Assembly (NCBI GenBank): GCA_958450365.1
Contig: CAUEEP010000736.1
Span: 2,105,501-2,169,500, forward strand
Reading direction: 5' to 3'
Length of the DNA stretch: 64,000 nt
From: Mesorhabditis belari
Taxonomy: Eukaryota > Nematoda > Chromadorea > Rhabditida > Rhabditidae
Below the pieces are notes generated by a model. It did no database searches, had not been told where the DNA came from, and was given only the letters and a program-made list of their open reading frames with translations. Both the position numbers and the translations under genes were made by a program. Below, piece after piece: positions 36,528 through 47,059 of this stretch. Every line of letters starts with the position of its first letter. The first letter of the stretch is position 1.

Positions 36528-39500
36528 ATGGCCCCTTCTCGGGCCTATGAATGGAAACCCCTTCCACCACAACAAAAAAGTGATGGATGTGGGATTGGAT
36601 GTTTTCGATTATTTTTCTATACCTTGTCAACAATATCAATTGTGAGTTTTGCCTTGAATTCGAAATATGATCAAATTGACCAATAAGCTTCATTCAAGAA
36701 TGACCGAAATATGCCCAATTCTATAAGCTTCATTCAAGAATAGCAGATTAGCCTTAATTTTGAAACTAAAGTTCATCCAGGCTTGAGAACAATCAACTGA
36801 AAAGATTACAAGAAACAAAAGTCCATTCAGGCTTTATCATTGGGTTTAATTGGAGCCTCGATTTACTCAATTGTACTTCGAGAAGAATTGCCTGCACTCC
36901 TCCATTCTTCATCTTATTCCTATCTTTTATTTGGTCTTCTTGGAATTGGTGGCTTCAGTCTTCTCACAAGTTTTATTTGTTGTTCGGCTGCTCGACAGAA
37001 ATGTGTCACCACTTTTGTAAGTTTTCAAAAAGACAATTAAACTTTCAAATCTACAGCATCTTGTAAAGTAAAATATCAAAAAAAAACCAATTTTTAACCC
37101 GCTCAATCTCAAAAATTTCTTTTGACATTTATACATATTGGGTTGATGGAGAGTAAATGAAAGTGCAAGGATGAGGCTTCCCTAACTATTGGGTTGATGG
37201 AAAAGTCCTTTCCGATTTTTTGGGAGAGTACCTTAAATTTCTCCAATTTTGACGTTTTATAGCTCATCCTAAAGCTGAATTCAAGACGGATCGATTGGTA
37301 AAAACAGTTTTGAGATTCTTACACAATCATTTGACCTTTCAAATCTATTGGGTTGACGGAAAAGTCCTTTCCGATTTTTTCTATTAAATTTCTCCAATTT
37401 TGACGTTTTCAAACATCAAAAAAATGATAAAACAAAAAAAAAACGAGAAAAACGAAGGAAATGGCGAAAAGCGGCGGAAAAGCTATTGATCTGAGGGTCG
37501 CTGGTTCGACTTCCACCGGTGACAATATTTTTCAAAAATTTTTTGCTAAGATTCTGAAAATGCGTGTCTAGGGGTTATTTTTGACGCTGATCACGAAACA
37601 CAGGTTTTTAGCCTAGGTTTCTGCACGGAAAACTAACGAAACTTGAAAACAGCCATTTTTTGGCTCTGCCGCCCTTTACTAAAATAGCTATAAAAACTTT
37701 TAGAAAAGAGATATCTCAAAACGGTTTTTACCAATCGATTCGTCTTGAATTCAGCTTTAGGATGAGCTATAAAACGTCGTCAAAATTGGACAAATTTAAG
37801 GTACTCTCCCAAAAAATAGGAAAGGACTTTTCCAACAACCCAATAGAATCAAAGCAAAGCTCAAAGCTAAACTTTAAAGACATCTGAATCTAACTTTAAA
37901 CTCAAATATCTTCTTATTGAGCTATCCAAGAAAGAGAAGCGCCATTTGCTTTTGTGTACTCCAAAAAGGACAAGCTCGTCGAGACTTGTCAAGAAATGAG
38001 TAACTACCCGGTTATTCTTGCGCCACAAGAAGTTCACGAAGAAAACTTGCAAAATCTCGAATCGGAATTGAAATTTGAACCCTAATTCCATTATCCTGGA
38101 GGTCATGTTGTTTATATATGTCGTAGCCGATTAAGGATTTCAGCCGAAGAAGTCTCAGACTGAAGTCTCAAAAATGAAATCTATGACTCAAGTCAATACC
38201 ACAAACTCAAGCTCTCAAAAAGGCGCTTAAAAGCTAAAAACGCTCTCTAAAAGCTCTCTAAAAGGCGCTAAAAACTAAAAACTTGTAGTGCGATTCTCTC
38301 TTCGATACGAATTGAATCAAGAGATGCTTTACAATCATGGGATCAAAGGCAATTTGGAAAAACCCAAGAAAGTCGTCAAGAACGAGGAGCTCTTTGGCCG
38401 GTTAACGATCAACAGAAATTAGTGTAGCTTAAACAAAAAATGCACAGTAACAAAAAGAAAAAATAGGATTGAAATAAGGGGTTATGTTCGATTATAAACA
38501 GATTAGTGGTAAACAAGTTTTATCGATGATCCAACAAAGGAGTCAAATTGACTTGCAAAAACAAACAATTCTATTTCAAATAAATGACGAATCAGATAGA
38601 AAATGGCGAAAAGGGCCCTTTCATAGCCTTTGGTTACAGTATGATAAAATGCGCACTCTTTAGAATGCGTTTTTAGCTTTTAAGCGCCTTTTAGAGAGCT
38701 TGAGTTTGTGGTATTGACTTGAGTCAATACATAACTCAAGATTTCATTTTTGAGACTTAATCGGCTAGCCGAAGAAGGCTTGCCTTTGATTGCCTTTGAT
38801 CCCATGATTGTAAAGCACCTCTTGATTCAATTCGTATCGAAGAGAGAATCGCACTACAAGTTTTTAGTTTTTAGCGCCTTTTAGAGAGCTTTTAGAGAGC
38901 GTTTTTAGCTTTTAAGCGCCTTTTTGAGAGCTTGAGTTTGTGGTAGTGACTTGAGTCATAGATTTCATTTTTGAGACTTAATCGGCCAGCCGAAGAAGTC
39001 TGAGACTTAATCGGCTAGCCGAAGAAGGTTTCGCTAGCAAAAAAATTTGAGACTTAATCGGCTAGCCGAAGAAGTCTGAGACTTCTTCGGCTGAAATCCT
39101 TAATCGGCTACGACATATAAATCGATAGAGAAAGAATTGAAGAATCTAATGATAAAAAGAATTTATAAATTAAAAAGCTCAACACCAAGATATTTAAGCT
39201 TAAAGTTAGACAATGGGGAAAAGCTAATTGTTAAAGCTAACTGTTAAAGCTAATTGTTAAAGCTGTGGATCAAGTTTTCATTGAAGTTCATTGAATACAG
39301 TAAATCGAAAGCTTGACCATCATTAACCATTCAACAATTCAATCATTTTCAGTTCATCTTCTTGTTGTTTATTTCATTTCTGGCTGAAGCCACTTTATCG
39401 TATTTGGTGTTAGTCGAAGGGATGACTGCAGAGAGAAATATTCGACGAAATTTTCAAAGTGATGTCTTCAACGAATATGGAATTGATATGGAGATTACAA

Positions 39501-41355
39501 AATCGATTGACTCTGTGCAAATTGAGGTGGATTTCTAGCTTGAAATTGAATCTTTATCTATTAAAATAAAGAAATGAATGGTAAGAATTGAAGGATCGAT
39601 CTTTTTACAATGGTAAGAATTGAAGCATTGATCTAATGTGACTAGATGTAGTGTTTCGCAGAGCTCAGTTCAGAGCTGAATCTTCAAGGATTAGCTGTCT
39701 AGTCTAGGCATTTTGCTTTCTATCTACTCCTTCTTCTCCAAAAAGAAATAGGAAAGAGGAAGAGAGAGAAAGAGAGAGAAATCTCTGCCCCTTTAAAACT
39801 TTAAATGATTTTAATAATTGCTTATTTAGGGTCATTGTTGTGGTGCTTATGGATTTGACGATTTTCTCAAGAATAGTCAAAGTGAAGAGGAAGAAGAAGA
39901 ATATGTTGAAGGAGTAAGTCTTGTACTCTTTCTGTAACACTGAAAGGATGCGGTTCGATTTGAAGATCTAATTGGCTAGCTCAATTTCAGCAACGCAAAC
40001 CCCGACGACAGTATGTGCCGGACACTTGCTGTAAGACAGTGAAAAGAAGCTGTGGATTGAATGATCATCCAAGCAATATCTATTACACGGTACTGAAAAA
40101 ACTTATTCGAAAGATTGATGCTTTAGGGTTGTGAAAACTATCTTCAAGAATCGGTGAAGCAACATTTCCATTGCCTCTTCTTCACTTGTTTCTTTGCCGC
40201 TTTTGTTCATGTGAGTTGAAGTCTTAGAAATTAATTTCTTTCTTCGAAAAGTTTGTGTCAGTTTTACTTAGGAAACTTTTCCTGCAATAGTAAGCAAATG
40301 AAATTGTTCTTTCTTTTCTAACAGTTATAACAGAACAGTTCTTTCTGAGTTCTTATGTTTCACGAGAATAAAATAATTAGTGTAAGAGAAAGGGATTAGA
40401 GAAAGACTTTTGATGAGTCTCGCTGTTATGAGCCTCTTGGAAGGAGGGGCTTCCTTTGCGTTTATAGCTCAGTCGTAGAGCTTTTGTCCGGAAAGCGAAC
40501 GGTCCTGGGGTCCCGGGCATAGTGGTGCATTCCTTTACAGAGGCTCAGGCTCAGCCTAAGCCTCAGACTTAGGCTCAGGCTCAGGCTTAGGCTCAGGCTT
40601 AGGCTTAGGCTCAGGCTTAGGCTTAGGCTTAGGCTCAGGCTTAGGCTTAGGCTTAGGCTTAGGCTTAGGCTTAGGCTCAGACTCAGGCTCAGACTCAGGC
40701 TCTATGTTTTTGACTTCAGTTAGAATCTAGCCTCTTAGAAAGTTTAGAAAGAAAGTTAAAAAGGTTAACGACTACTAACTTCTTTGACAATCGTTGATTT
40801 GATAAGATAAATTTCTATAGTATACTCAGAGGACATAATTTGATTAGAGCTAGTCATTCTTAAAACATGTCGGTAGATATGACCTTGTTAAGCCTAAAGT
40901 AATGCAACATCCTTTCAGCTCATTTAGCAAGCTGAAATGATGCATATGCAATCTAGATACATTCAAATTCTAAACTTAAAAGCCGGGTATTTTCTTTTTC
41001 TTCCTTTTTCTTCCCTCTTGTACTTCCTTTCTTCTCTGCCAAGAAAATACCAGAGAATTCAGTGATTAGAGCATTTACCTGGAAAGTAAAAGATAGCTCA
41101 GTGGTTAGAGCATTTACCTGGAAAGCAAAAAGATCAAGGGTTCAATCCCCTCTTTGGAAATCTTTCTTTACCACTCCTTACTTTACTTTACTACCAGCAG
41201 TGTCTCAAGTACCAAACATTCTTTTTCAGTTCCTCCAGCTTCTCTTCACGTGGTGTCTCTGTTGTCGTTTAGGGAAATGCGAGAAGTCTCCATTGCCCGA
41301 TCATCTCCCGATCAACAAGGCGAATTCCATTCATGAGATGTCATTGTTTGATTAG
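36528..41355 (+). CDS. Tetraspanin
   Basis: Seven exons (36528-36641, 36831-37016, 39353-39526, 39830-39913, 39991-40089, 40127-40210, 41230-41355), all in phase 0, give 288 residues. Four membrane segments lie near 26-50, 66-90, 101-122 and 229-256. The large extracellular loop has the tetraspanin signature: CCG at 161-163, DTCC at 197-200, C207-G208 and GC at 220-221, six cysteines for three disulphides. TM2 ends in FICCSAARQKC and TM4 in WCLCCRLGKC, with juxtamembrane cysteines typical of palmitoylation. The cytoplasmic tail ends HEMSLFD. Tetraspanins organise membrane microdomains with integrins, proteases and signalling partners. A TTTTTTCTGCAG acceptor at 36481-36492 precedes a 35-base 5' UTR and may take a spliced leader. 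Introns 2 (2.3 kb) and 6 (1.0 kb) are swollen by repeats. The family member is not assignable to a named tsp gene. Confidence 0.92.
37186..37845. mobile_element. Mariner-like non-autonomous element (TATTGGGTTGATGGAAAAGT)
   Basis: The left end TATTGGGTTGATGGAAAAGT and right end ACTTTTCCAACAACCCAATA are the mariner-type TIR. A second internal left end lies at 37346 and a stub at 37136, so copies are nested. The interior holds a tRNA-3'-half-like phrase (GGTCGCTGGTTCGACTTCCA at 37495-37515). It lies in tetraspanin intron 2 and shares its right two thirds with 61861-62250. Confidence 0.85.
37927..38085 (+). pseudogene. Gene-like fragment in tetraspanin intron 2
   Basis: A 52-codon frame ends in TAA at 38083-38085 with strongly protein-like composition (EAPFAFVYSKKDKLVETCQE, then MSNYPVIL and a charged, helix-like tail). 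It is preceded by possible acceptors (TTGAG, TCCAAG) but is not in the phase required by the tetraspanin exon 2 donor. The FVYSKKDKLV stretch is loosely reminiscent of an alpha/beta-hydrolase strand-loop, a weak guess. It is most likely a terminal exon fragment of another gene, captured or left behind. Confidence 0.35.
38112..39118. mobile_element. Foldback element with TATGTCGTAGCCGATTAAGG ends
   Basis: The left end TATGTCGTAGCCGATTAAGG and right end CCTTAATCGGCTACGACATA are exact complements, followed by paired blocks (ATTTCAGCCGAAGAAGTCT, AAAGGCGC...AAAAACTTGTAGTGCG). The arms are about 240 bp on the left and expanded on the right by tandem GACTTAATCGGCTAGCCGAA copies. The left arm and interior contain a coding-like frame at 38288-38422. 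Confidence 0.85.
38288..38422 (+). pseudogene. Coding-like frame inside the foldback element
   Basis: 44 codons ending in TAG read as a plausible protein segment (RFSLRYELNQEMLYNHGIKG, then a Lys/Glu-rich stretch ending TINRN). Its first about 65 bases are present again, inverted, at 38792-38855 in the right arm. The frame therefore belongs to the element or was captured before the arms formed. No family recognised. Confidence 0.3.
40463..40515 (+). pseudogene. tRNA-like fragment
   Basis: TATAGCTCAGTCGTAGAGCT is a good A-box/D-arm, followed by an anticodon-arm-like TTTGTCCGGAAAGCGAA. The T-arm is collapsed to CCTGGGGTCCCGGG, so the B box is lost. Not a functional tRNA. Confidence 0.55.
40541..40704 (+). 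repeat. Degenerate TTAGGC telomere-type array
   Basis: About 26 hexamers, mostly TTAGGC and TCAGGC, in one orientation. A few inverted GCCTAAGCC-like units occur at the left edge. TTAGGC is the standard nematode telomere unit. The array lies in tetraspanin intron 6, directly after a tRNA-like fragment. Confidence 0.9.
41052..41160 (+). pseudogene. tRNA-like sequence with duplicated 5' part
   Basis: GATAGCTCAGTGGTTAGAGC (D-arm/A box), TTACCTGGAAAGCAAA (anticodon arm, GGA in anticodon position) and AGGGTTCAATCCCCT (T-arm/B box) are all present at 41087-41152. The acceptor stem does not pair well. The first half (CAGTGATTAGAGCATTTACCTGGAAAG) is also present at 41060-41087, a tandem partial duplicate. 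It is either a tRNA pseudogene or a tRNA-derived repeat. Confidence 0.6.
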
Positions 41356-41475
41356 AATCTTGCTTTATATTGATATCTTTTATCTATTCTAAGATAATCA
41401 ACTCTTGCTTAATAGATTGGTGACTATTTTATCAAATTTTGACTATTTTTAGCAATTCTAGCCTAATCTCATGTA

Positions 41476-41678
41476 CAGTCGAACTTCTCTACAACGTAAC
41501 TCACGGGACCGGCTATAGTTTACGTTATATAGAGGCTTACGTTATACAGAGTTACGTTATATCGAGGTTTTTTTTATAGACATTTTGTATTACATTTGGC
41601 CGGGACCGGTCACGCCTTACGTTATAGAGAGGTTTACGTTATATCGAGGTTCGTTATAGAGAGGTTCGACTGTACTTT
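41476..41678. mobile_element. Pogo/Tigger-like MITE
   Basis: The ends ACAGTCGAACTTCTCTACAA and TTATAGAGAGGTTCGACTGT form a TIR with the CAGTCGAACCTCTCTATAACG form typical of pogo-type Tc1/mariner elements. Subterminal TTACGTTATA repeats are present. TA flanks both sides. About 200 bp, no transposase. Confidence 0.9.
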
Positions 41679-41810
41679 AGTCACCTGAAAGCTGCATACG
41701 CTTGAAAATCAAATAAAAGCGGCAATATTGAAGGTTGAAAGATGTTGTAAATGCTTTCAAAGTATAAGGTTATTTGATTTTTCTAGAATAGGTAGATAGA
41801 TATTAATATA

Positions 41811-41975
41811 ATCACTCAAAAAATGAAATTTAACTAACCAGGGAACCTTCCCAAGTTACCCGCGAGTTACAATATAGGTGCGTACATTTTCAGGCCTTTC
41901 TTTTTGCACATACCTCATACTCGCGGGTAACTTGGGAAGGTTCCATGGTTAGTTAAATTTCATGTTTTGAGTGAT
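41811..41975. mobile_element. Short palindromic MITE
   Basis: ATCACTCAAAAAATGAAATTTAACTAACC is mirrored by GGTTAGTTAAATTTCATGTTTTGAGTGAT. CCTTCCCAAGTTACCCGCGAG and its complement lie inside, around a 55-bp centre. Confidence 0.9.
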
Positions 41976-42337
41976 TACATGGTTTTGGTACCCTGGTAAG
42001 CAATTCTAGCCTAATCTCATGTACTTTAGTCAGCAAACGCTACCTGAAAGCTGCATACACTTGAAAATCAAATAAAAGCGGCAATATTGAGACTTGAAAC
42101 ATGTTGTAAATGGTCTAAATACTTTAAAAGTATAAAGATATTTGATTATTCTAGAATAGGTAGATAAAAAGTATCAATACAACCACTCAAAACATTAGAT
42201 CCAACTAAGCCAGAATAAAAGTGACCTCTCTCAACCACCAAAGTACCGATTTATCTAACTTATTATCATCAGATTTGTTAAGAGACACAAATTTTCTTCT
42301 TGTCCCATTGTCATCTTGCCATAGAAGATTCATTCTT

Positions 42338-42577
42338 TTGGGTAGGCTAATTTCCCCAACTTTTTTGCCCAACAGGGTCATTTGCACAACTCGCCATAAA
42401 TTACTTCTAAGTCGGCCAATCTTTATGATTTTGGTTTCATTTTGTTGCAATTATTGAGATCTACAAAATGAAACCAAAAGCATAAAGATTGGCCCAATTA
42501 GAAGAAAGTTATGCCGACTTGCCCAAACGACCTAGTTTCGCAAATGACCCTGGCAAAGAAATTAGCGGAAATTACCC
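42338..42577. mobile_element. Palindromic MITE, TTTCCCCAACTTTTTTGCCC family (copy 1)
   Basis: Two arms meet at TTATTGAGATCTACAAAATG. CTTTATGATTTTGGTTTCAT pairs with its complement, and TTTTGCCCAACAGGGTCATTTGC with a diverged partner at the right. A closely similar copy lies at 58217-58480. Confidence 0.88.
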
Positions 42578-43012
42578 TCTTTCTCATATGAGCTTTTTCT
42601 TCATTTTCTTTGTTTCATTGAATATCTTTTCTATTATTTGAAAGCTATTCAGTGAATCAAAAGATCTTTTAACAAATATTTTCTTTAAAAATGAATCAAT
42701 CATCATCTAATTTTTCAAAAAATTGTTGATTTTCAATTTTTCTTTTGTTTAATTTATTCTCATTGTTTTCCAATTGTGTCTTTTGTGTTTTTTATTTGAT
42801 TTTTTCGTGTTTTAAACACTGATTTTGTGAAATTGTAAATTGTGAATTCTTTGAATTCATTTTGCAAAATTTTTTTCATTTCTCTTTCTTGCGGGTTTAG
42901 TTTTTTTCATTTCAGTTGAAATTTTCTTTTTATTTTTTTTTTTTTTGATTTTTAACTCTCGTTTCCGGTGAATCAAATGGTTCTATTAGAAAATAAAGAA
43001 TAAGATAAAGAT
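42578..43012. other. Intergenic sequence
   Basis: Very AT-rich with poly-T runs; nothing identifiable. Confidence 0.35.
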
Positions 43013-43070
43013 AAAGAAAACAAAGAAAACAAAGAAAACAAAGAAAACAAAGAAAACAAAGAAACAAAAA
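43013..43070. repeat. 10-bp tandem repeat (AAAGAAAACA)
   Basis: About six copies, followed by an inverted AAACAAACTTTAAAC pair. Confidence 0.9.
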
Positions 43071-43318
43071 ACAAAGTTTGTTTAAAGTTTGTTTTCTTTT
43101 GTAAACAAAGAAAACAAACTTTAAACGAAGAGAACAGAATGAAAATTAGAGAGTTTTAAAGGATATTTTGTAAGTAAAAGATACACTTTGTGATATTAGA
43201 CATGGGAAAATTTGAAACCGAATTAAATTCCACCATCGTTCTCTCAGCCGTTTCTTGGCTCCTTGTCTACAAGTTGAAAAACTCGATTTCTATTTGTAGA
43301 CAAGATTTCAGAGGAAAA

Positions 43319-43508
43319 AAGTAAAGTAAAGAAGTAAAGTCTTTTAAAGTAAAGTCTTTTAAAGTAAAATCTTTTAAAGTAAAGTCCTTTCAAGTAAAGT
43401 CCTTTCAAGTAAAGTCCTTTCAAGTAAAGTCCTTTCAAGTAAAGTCTTTTAAAGTAAAGTCCTTTCAAGTAAAGTCCTTTCAAGTAAAGTCCTTTAAAGT
43501 AAAGTCTT
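43319..43508. repeat. 15-bp minisatellite (AAGTAAAGTCCTTTC)
   Basis: About 12 copies of AAGTAAAGTCCTTTC/AAGTAAAGTCTTTTA. The repeating LKGLY frame on the minus strand is an artefact of this array. Confidence 0.95.
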
Positions 43509-43509
43509 A

Positions 43510-44460
43510 ACATCTTAACATTCACTTCTCTTTACAGGATCTAAACAAATCCAAAGCTTAAATCCTTTTCCTCTAACTTGAAACGTCTCAGTTCTTTATG
43601 AATCAGAAAAGATGTGTTTCCATTTTTTCATCTCTCAAGTCGAGCACTCGATATTTAAGAGTATTTATGTTCAAAATCTAGCAATAAGGTCAAGCGAGTG
43701 TGCCAGAAAGACTGTGTTTTTAAATAAAACTAAAATCTGAACTCTGTAAAGTAAAGTAAAGAAGTAAAGTCTTAACATTCACATCTTTACAGTATCTAAA
43801 CAAATTCAAAGCTTAAATCCTTTTCCTCTAACTTGAAACGTCTCAAGTTCTTTTCAGAGCAATCGTTTAAGAAAATGAAGATGAAATTTTCCTGTCTAGT
43901 AAGACATTTGCTCTGACAAAGTTCAATGAAAAGCCAAAGCTAGAAAGACATCAACTAATCTAATCTCAGCTATGCTACGATACAAGTGATTAGCTTACGG
44001 TACAAGTCTTAACATTCACATCTTTACAGTATACAAATCCAATGCTTAAATACTTTTTCTTTAACTTGAAACGCCTCAATTTCTTTTCAGAGCAATGAAA
44101 ATGAAATTTTCCTATCTAGTAAGACATTTGCTCTGACAAAGTTCAATGAAAAGCCTCAAATTTGCTAGAAAGACATCAACCAATCTAACCTCAGCTCTGC
44201 TACGATACAAGTGATTAGCTTACGGTAAAAGTCTTAACATTCACATCTTTACAGTATACAAATCCAATGCTTAAATACTTTTCCTTTAACTTGAAAAGTC
44301 TCAGTTCTTTATGAATCAGAAAAGATGTATTTCCATTTTTGCATCTCTCAAGTCGAGCACGATAATTAAGAATATTTATCTTCAAAATCTAGCAATAAGG
44401 TCAAGCGAGTGTGCCAGAAAGACTGTGTTTTCAAATAAAACTAAAAACTGAACTCTGTAC
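43510..44460. repeat. Interleaved direct repeats of 150-230 bp
   Basis: Block A (GAATCAGAAAAGATGTRTTT ... CAAGCGAGTGTGCCAGAAAG) is at 43600-43740 and 44310-44450. Block B (TCTTAACATTCACATCTTTACAG ... GACATTTGCTCTGACAAAG) is at 43770-43990, 44008-44225 and partly 44230-44305. No coding potential was found. Confidence 0.85.
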
Positions 44461-45049
44461 TCACTTAAGCTTTATAAAGTTTGCCGAAAAATCTATTACA
44501 AATCTTTTACCATTACTAAAAGCTTACTCATTGATTCAATTCTCGCTTTTTTTATAGTTTTTATAAAAATAAAGCCTCCATTCATGATAATTTCATTGAG
44601 AGTTTCACCCGAAATAAACTAATTTCCTTTACGTGAGGTTTATAAAAATAGATTGACGCGTAAACGCCCTTGTTGAAGGTTTTTTTTTGGTCACATGGTT
44701 TTTGATTCAAACAAATTTGTCATAAAGTAAAGTTCTTGAAGAAATTTGTATCTAGCTTCTTTTTGAAATAAGAAAGCCTTTAATTTTTGACAAAATTATG
44801 TTTCTTTCATCTGCTTGCAGCTTCATTGTTTAATAATTGTTAATACATTAATATTTAATGTAAATACTTGTTTAATTTCTAAAGTGCTGCAGTTTTTCTA
44901 GAGATGTTTCAACTAAAAGTAATTCAGACCAGGCTAGAAGCCAGGTCTAGGTCTGATTCTGTAAACTAAGTGGGTTACAGTAAATCGATCCAGCACTAAA
45001 CTTGGCTTAACTCAGGAAATCTACTTTTAAACAATCCTTCCAGGTTACC

Positions 45050-45236
45050 AGAAATTGACTTTATTAAGCAGATATTAAACAGAGGTTTTATTAAAAAGAT
45101 ATTAACAAGAGGCTTTATTTAACAGATATTAAACAGAGGCTTTATTTAAGCAGATATTAAACTAGAGGCTTTATTTAAGCAGATATTAAACTAGAGGCTT
45201 TTTTAAAAGATATTAAACAAAGCCTTTATTTAACAC
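45050..45236. repeat. About 33-bp tandem repeat
   Basis: Six diverged copies of AGGCTTTATTTAAGCAGATATTAAAC. Confidence 0.85.
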
Positions 45237-45917
45237 TTCAAACAAGATCAAACTCTTGGTTAAAGATTGAACAATTTGTTGTTTAACTATTTTCACCTCA
45301 ATTTGCATTATTTCTCTCATTTAAACAAGAAATACAACAAGAAATCTCTTTTATTTTTTTCTTTTATCTGACCAAACTAATCTTTCAAATTAAATTATTC
45401 AAATTCAAAGAACAATTGAATTATTATTCAGATTATTCAAATTAAAACCTTTTAACTACAAGATTTCTAGTGAAAATGACTAAGATTTAAAGAAAAGAAA
45501 AAGAAAAGAAAAACAATGTGCACACGCAAACCCCTAAAGCTTTTCTTTTCCCTTTTTCTTTAGCTTAAAATAAAATTCCCTTCAATTTCCTGTCTCCTAA
45601 AAACAAAAAAAATTTAAAGAAAAAAAAAGAACACAAATTTTCTCACGGAAGTTAGATTTACATTTTTTATTCTCTCTAAAAAAAGTTTAGTGTAAAAAGA
45701 ATGATTTTTTTTAATCTATTTTCTCCTTTTTTCAAAGCAATTTCCTCTCCTTTCAATAAGTTTAAACTGCAATTTTTTTTTTTTGAATAAAATTTGAAAT
45801 CATTTTTTTTTCAAATAAACTACCAATTGTTGAGTCGATTTTCGATTTATAGATAACTTTATTTGAATGATCCCAATGATTATTTGTGATTTAAACCTAG
45901 TAAAAACCTTATTTAAC
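45237..45917. other. Intergenic sequence
   Basis: Very AT-rich, with no gene or named repeat. Confidence 0.35.
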
Positions 45918-46462
45918 TACCGTAAATACTGTAATAGTACCCCACTTCCCTCGTACAGTCGCGTAGTCGCAAAAGTTTTTTAGTATTTCATTTTTTTCAA
46001 AGCGCCCGTACGTTCAAAAAATTCGTCTTTGGTATCAAAAAATAGCTGAAATTCAGGGCTATTTTTTGATACCGAAGATAATGACGGTGCGGAGTGTTGC
46101 GTAGTCTAACTTTGGACGCGTTTTTCTCGACACTGGTTTATGCTACAATGCTCGCTTTAGTATCAAAAAATAGCCCTGAATTTCAGCTATTTTTTGATAC
46201 CAAAGCGCGCATTGTAGCTTAAACCAGTGTCGAGAAAAACGCGTCCAAAGCTAGACTACGTAACACTCCGCACCGTCATTATCTTCGGTATCAAAAAAGC
46301 GTCTTTGATATCAAAAAGTAGCTGAAATTCAGGGCTATTTTTTGATACCGAAGCGCACATTATAGCATAAACCAGTGTCGAGAAAAACTCGTTCAAAGCT
46401 AGATTACGTAACACTCAGCACCGTCATTATGGGGGTGAGGTACTATTACAGTATTTACGGTA
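45918..46462. mobile_element. MITE, TACCGTAAATACTGTAATAG family (long copy)
   Basis: The ends are complementary and flanked by TA. The interior has three copies of the GGTATCAAAAAATAGC hairpin unit and repeated CACTGGTTTATGCTACAATG blocks in both orientations. It is longer than its relatives by internal inverted duplication. Confidence 0.9.
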
Positions 46463-47059
46463 GGTTATTAATAGCTTATTTTTGTCAATAAATTTCTTAT
46501 CTTTTCTATAAACTTTTTCATAAAAAAAAAATCGAACTTCTGATAACGTATTTTAGCATTTTTCTTTCTGGAAAGAGTATTTTTATTAATAGGCTTTAAC
46601 AAAAAGATATTCAACTAACAAGCTACAAAACAATAAATGATTTGGGTCGCGAAATGAATGAAGAATAGAATGAAGGCGCACGGATTTTGCGCAATACTTT
46701 TCCAATTTTTAGACTGTCAAAGTTACGTAACTTTTTAGTGGCTATTCGCTATTTTAAAATAAAACGTTCTACTTGAATGATTTGTGAAGAAACGTTGAAT
46801 TCACATTAAGTAACACGGAAGTTTCTTATCGAAAACCTTTTTTTTTCTTTTTTCCTTTTTTCAATTGAGGTAATCAACCGCTAAATTGTGCTCCTTCTAC
46901 TAAAAGCAATGACAAATTGTAGTTTTTTTTAAACAGCTTTATAAAAATTAAGCAGTTATTCTATTGTTTTCATAAAATTTCAGCTTTAGAATTAATAATT
47001 TATAAAACTATTTGAACTTTTGAAGTTTGTTTGTTTGTTACAAATGCTTTTCAATTTAT
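46463..47059. other. Intergenic sequence
   Basis: AT-rich, with no feature recognised. Confidence 0.35.

Larger units (their letters stand above)
41448..42200. repeat. Duplicated about 330-bp segment, one copy carrying insertions
   Basis: TCTAGCCTAATCTCATGTAC, CTGAAAGCTGCATAC and CTTGAAAATCAAATAAAAGC occur at 41456-41800 and again at 42006-42185. The first copy is interrupted by a MITE at the TA of CATGTAC. The second copy is uninterrupted there. Confidence 0.9.

Noticed and set aside
37660..37887. Matching frames at 37660-37887 (+) and 61860-62042 (-) as a conserved small protein
   Set aside because: Both lie inside copies of the same mariner-like element and include its terminal repeat. 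The similarity is repeat DNA identity.
40211..40290. Alternative last tetraspanin exon right after exon 6
   Set aside because: Acceptors at about 40251 or 40261 give only 10-20 residues and no fourth membrane segment completion. The exon at 41230 gives FLQLLFTWCLCCR and the expected tail in the correct phase.
43244..43525. LKGLYLKGLYFKRLY repeat protein on the minus strand
   Set aside because: It is the translation of the 15-bp AAGTAAAGTCCTTTC array, whose unit is divisible by three.
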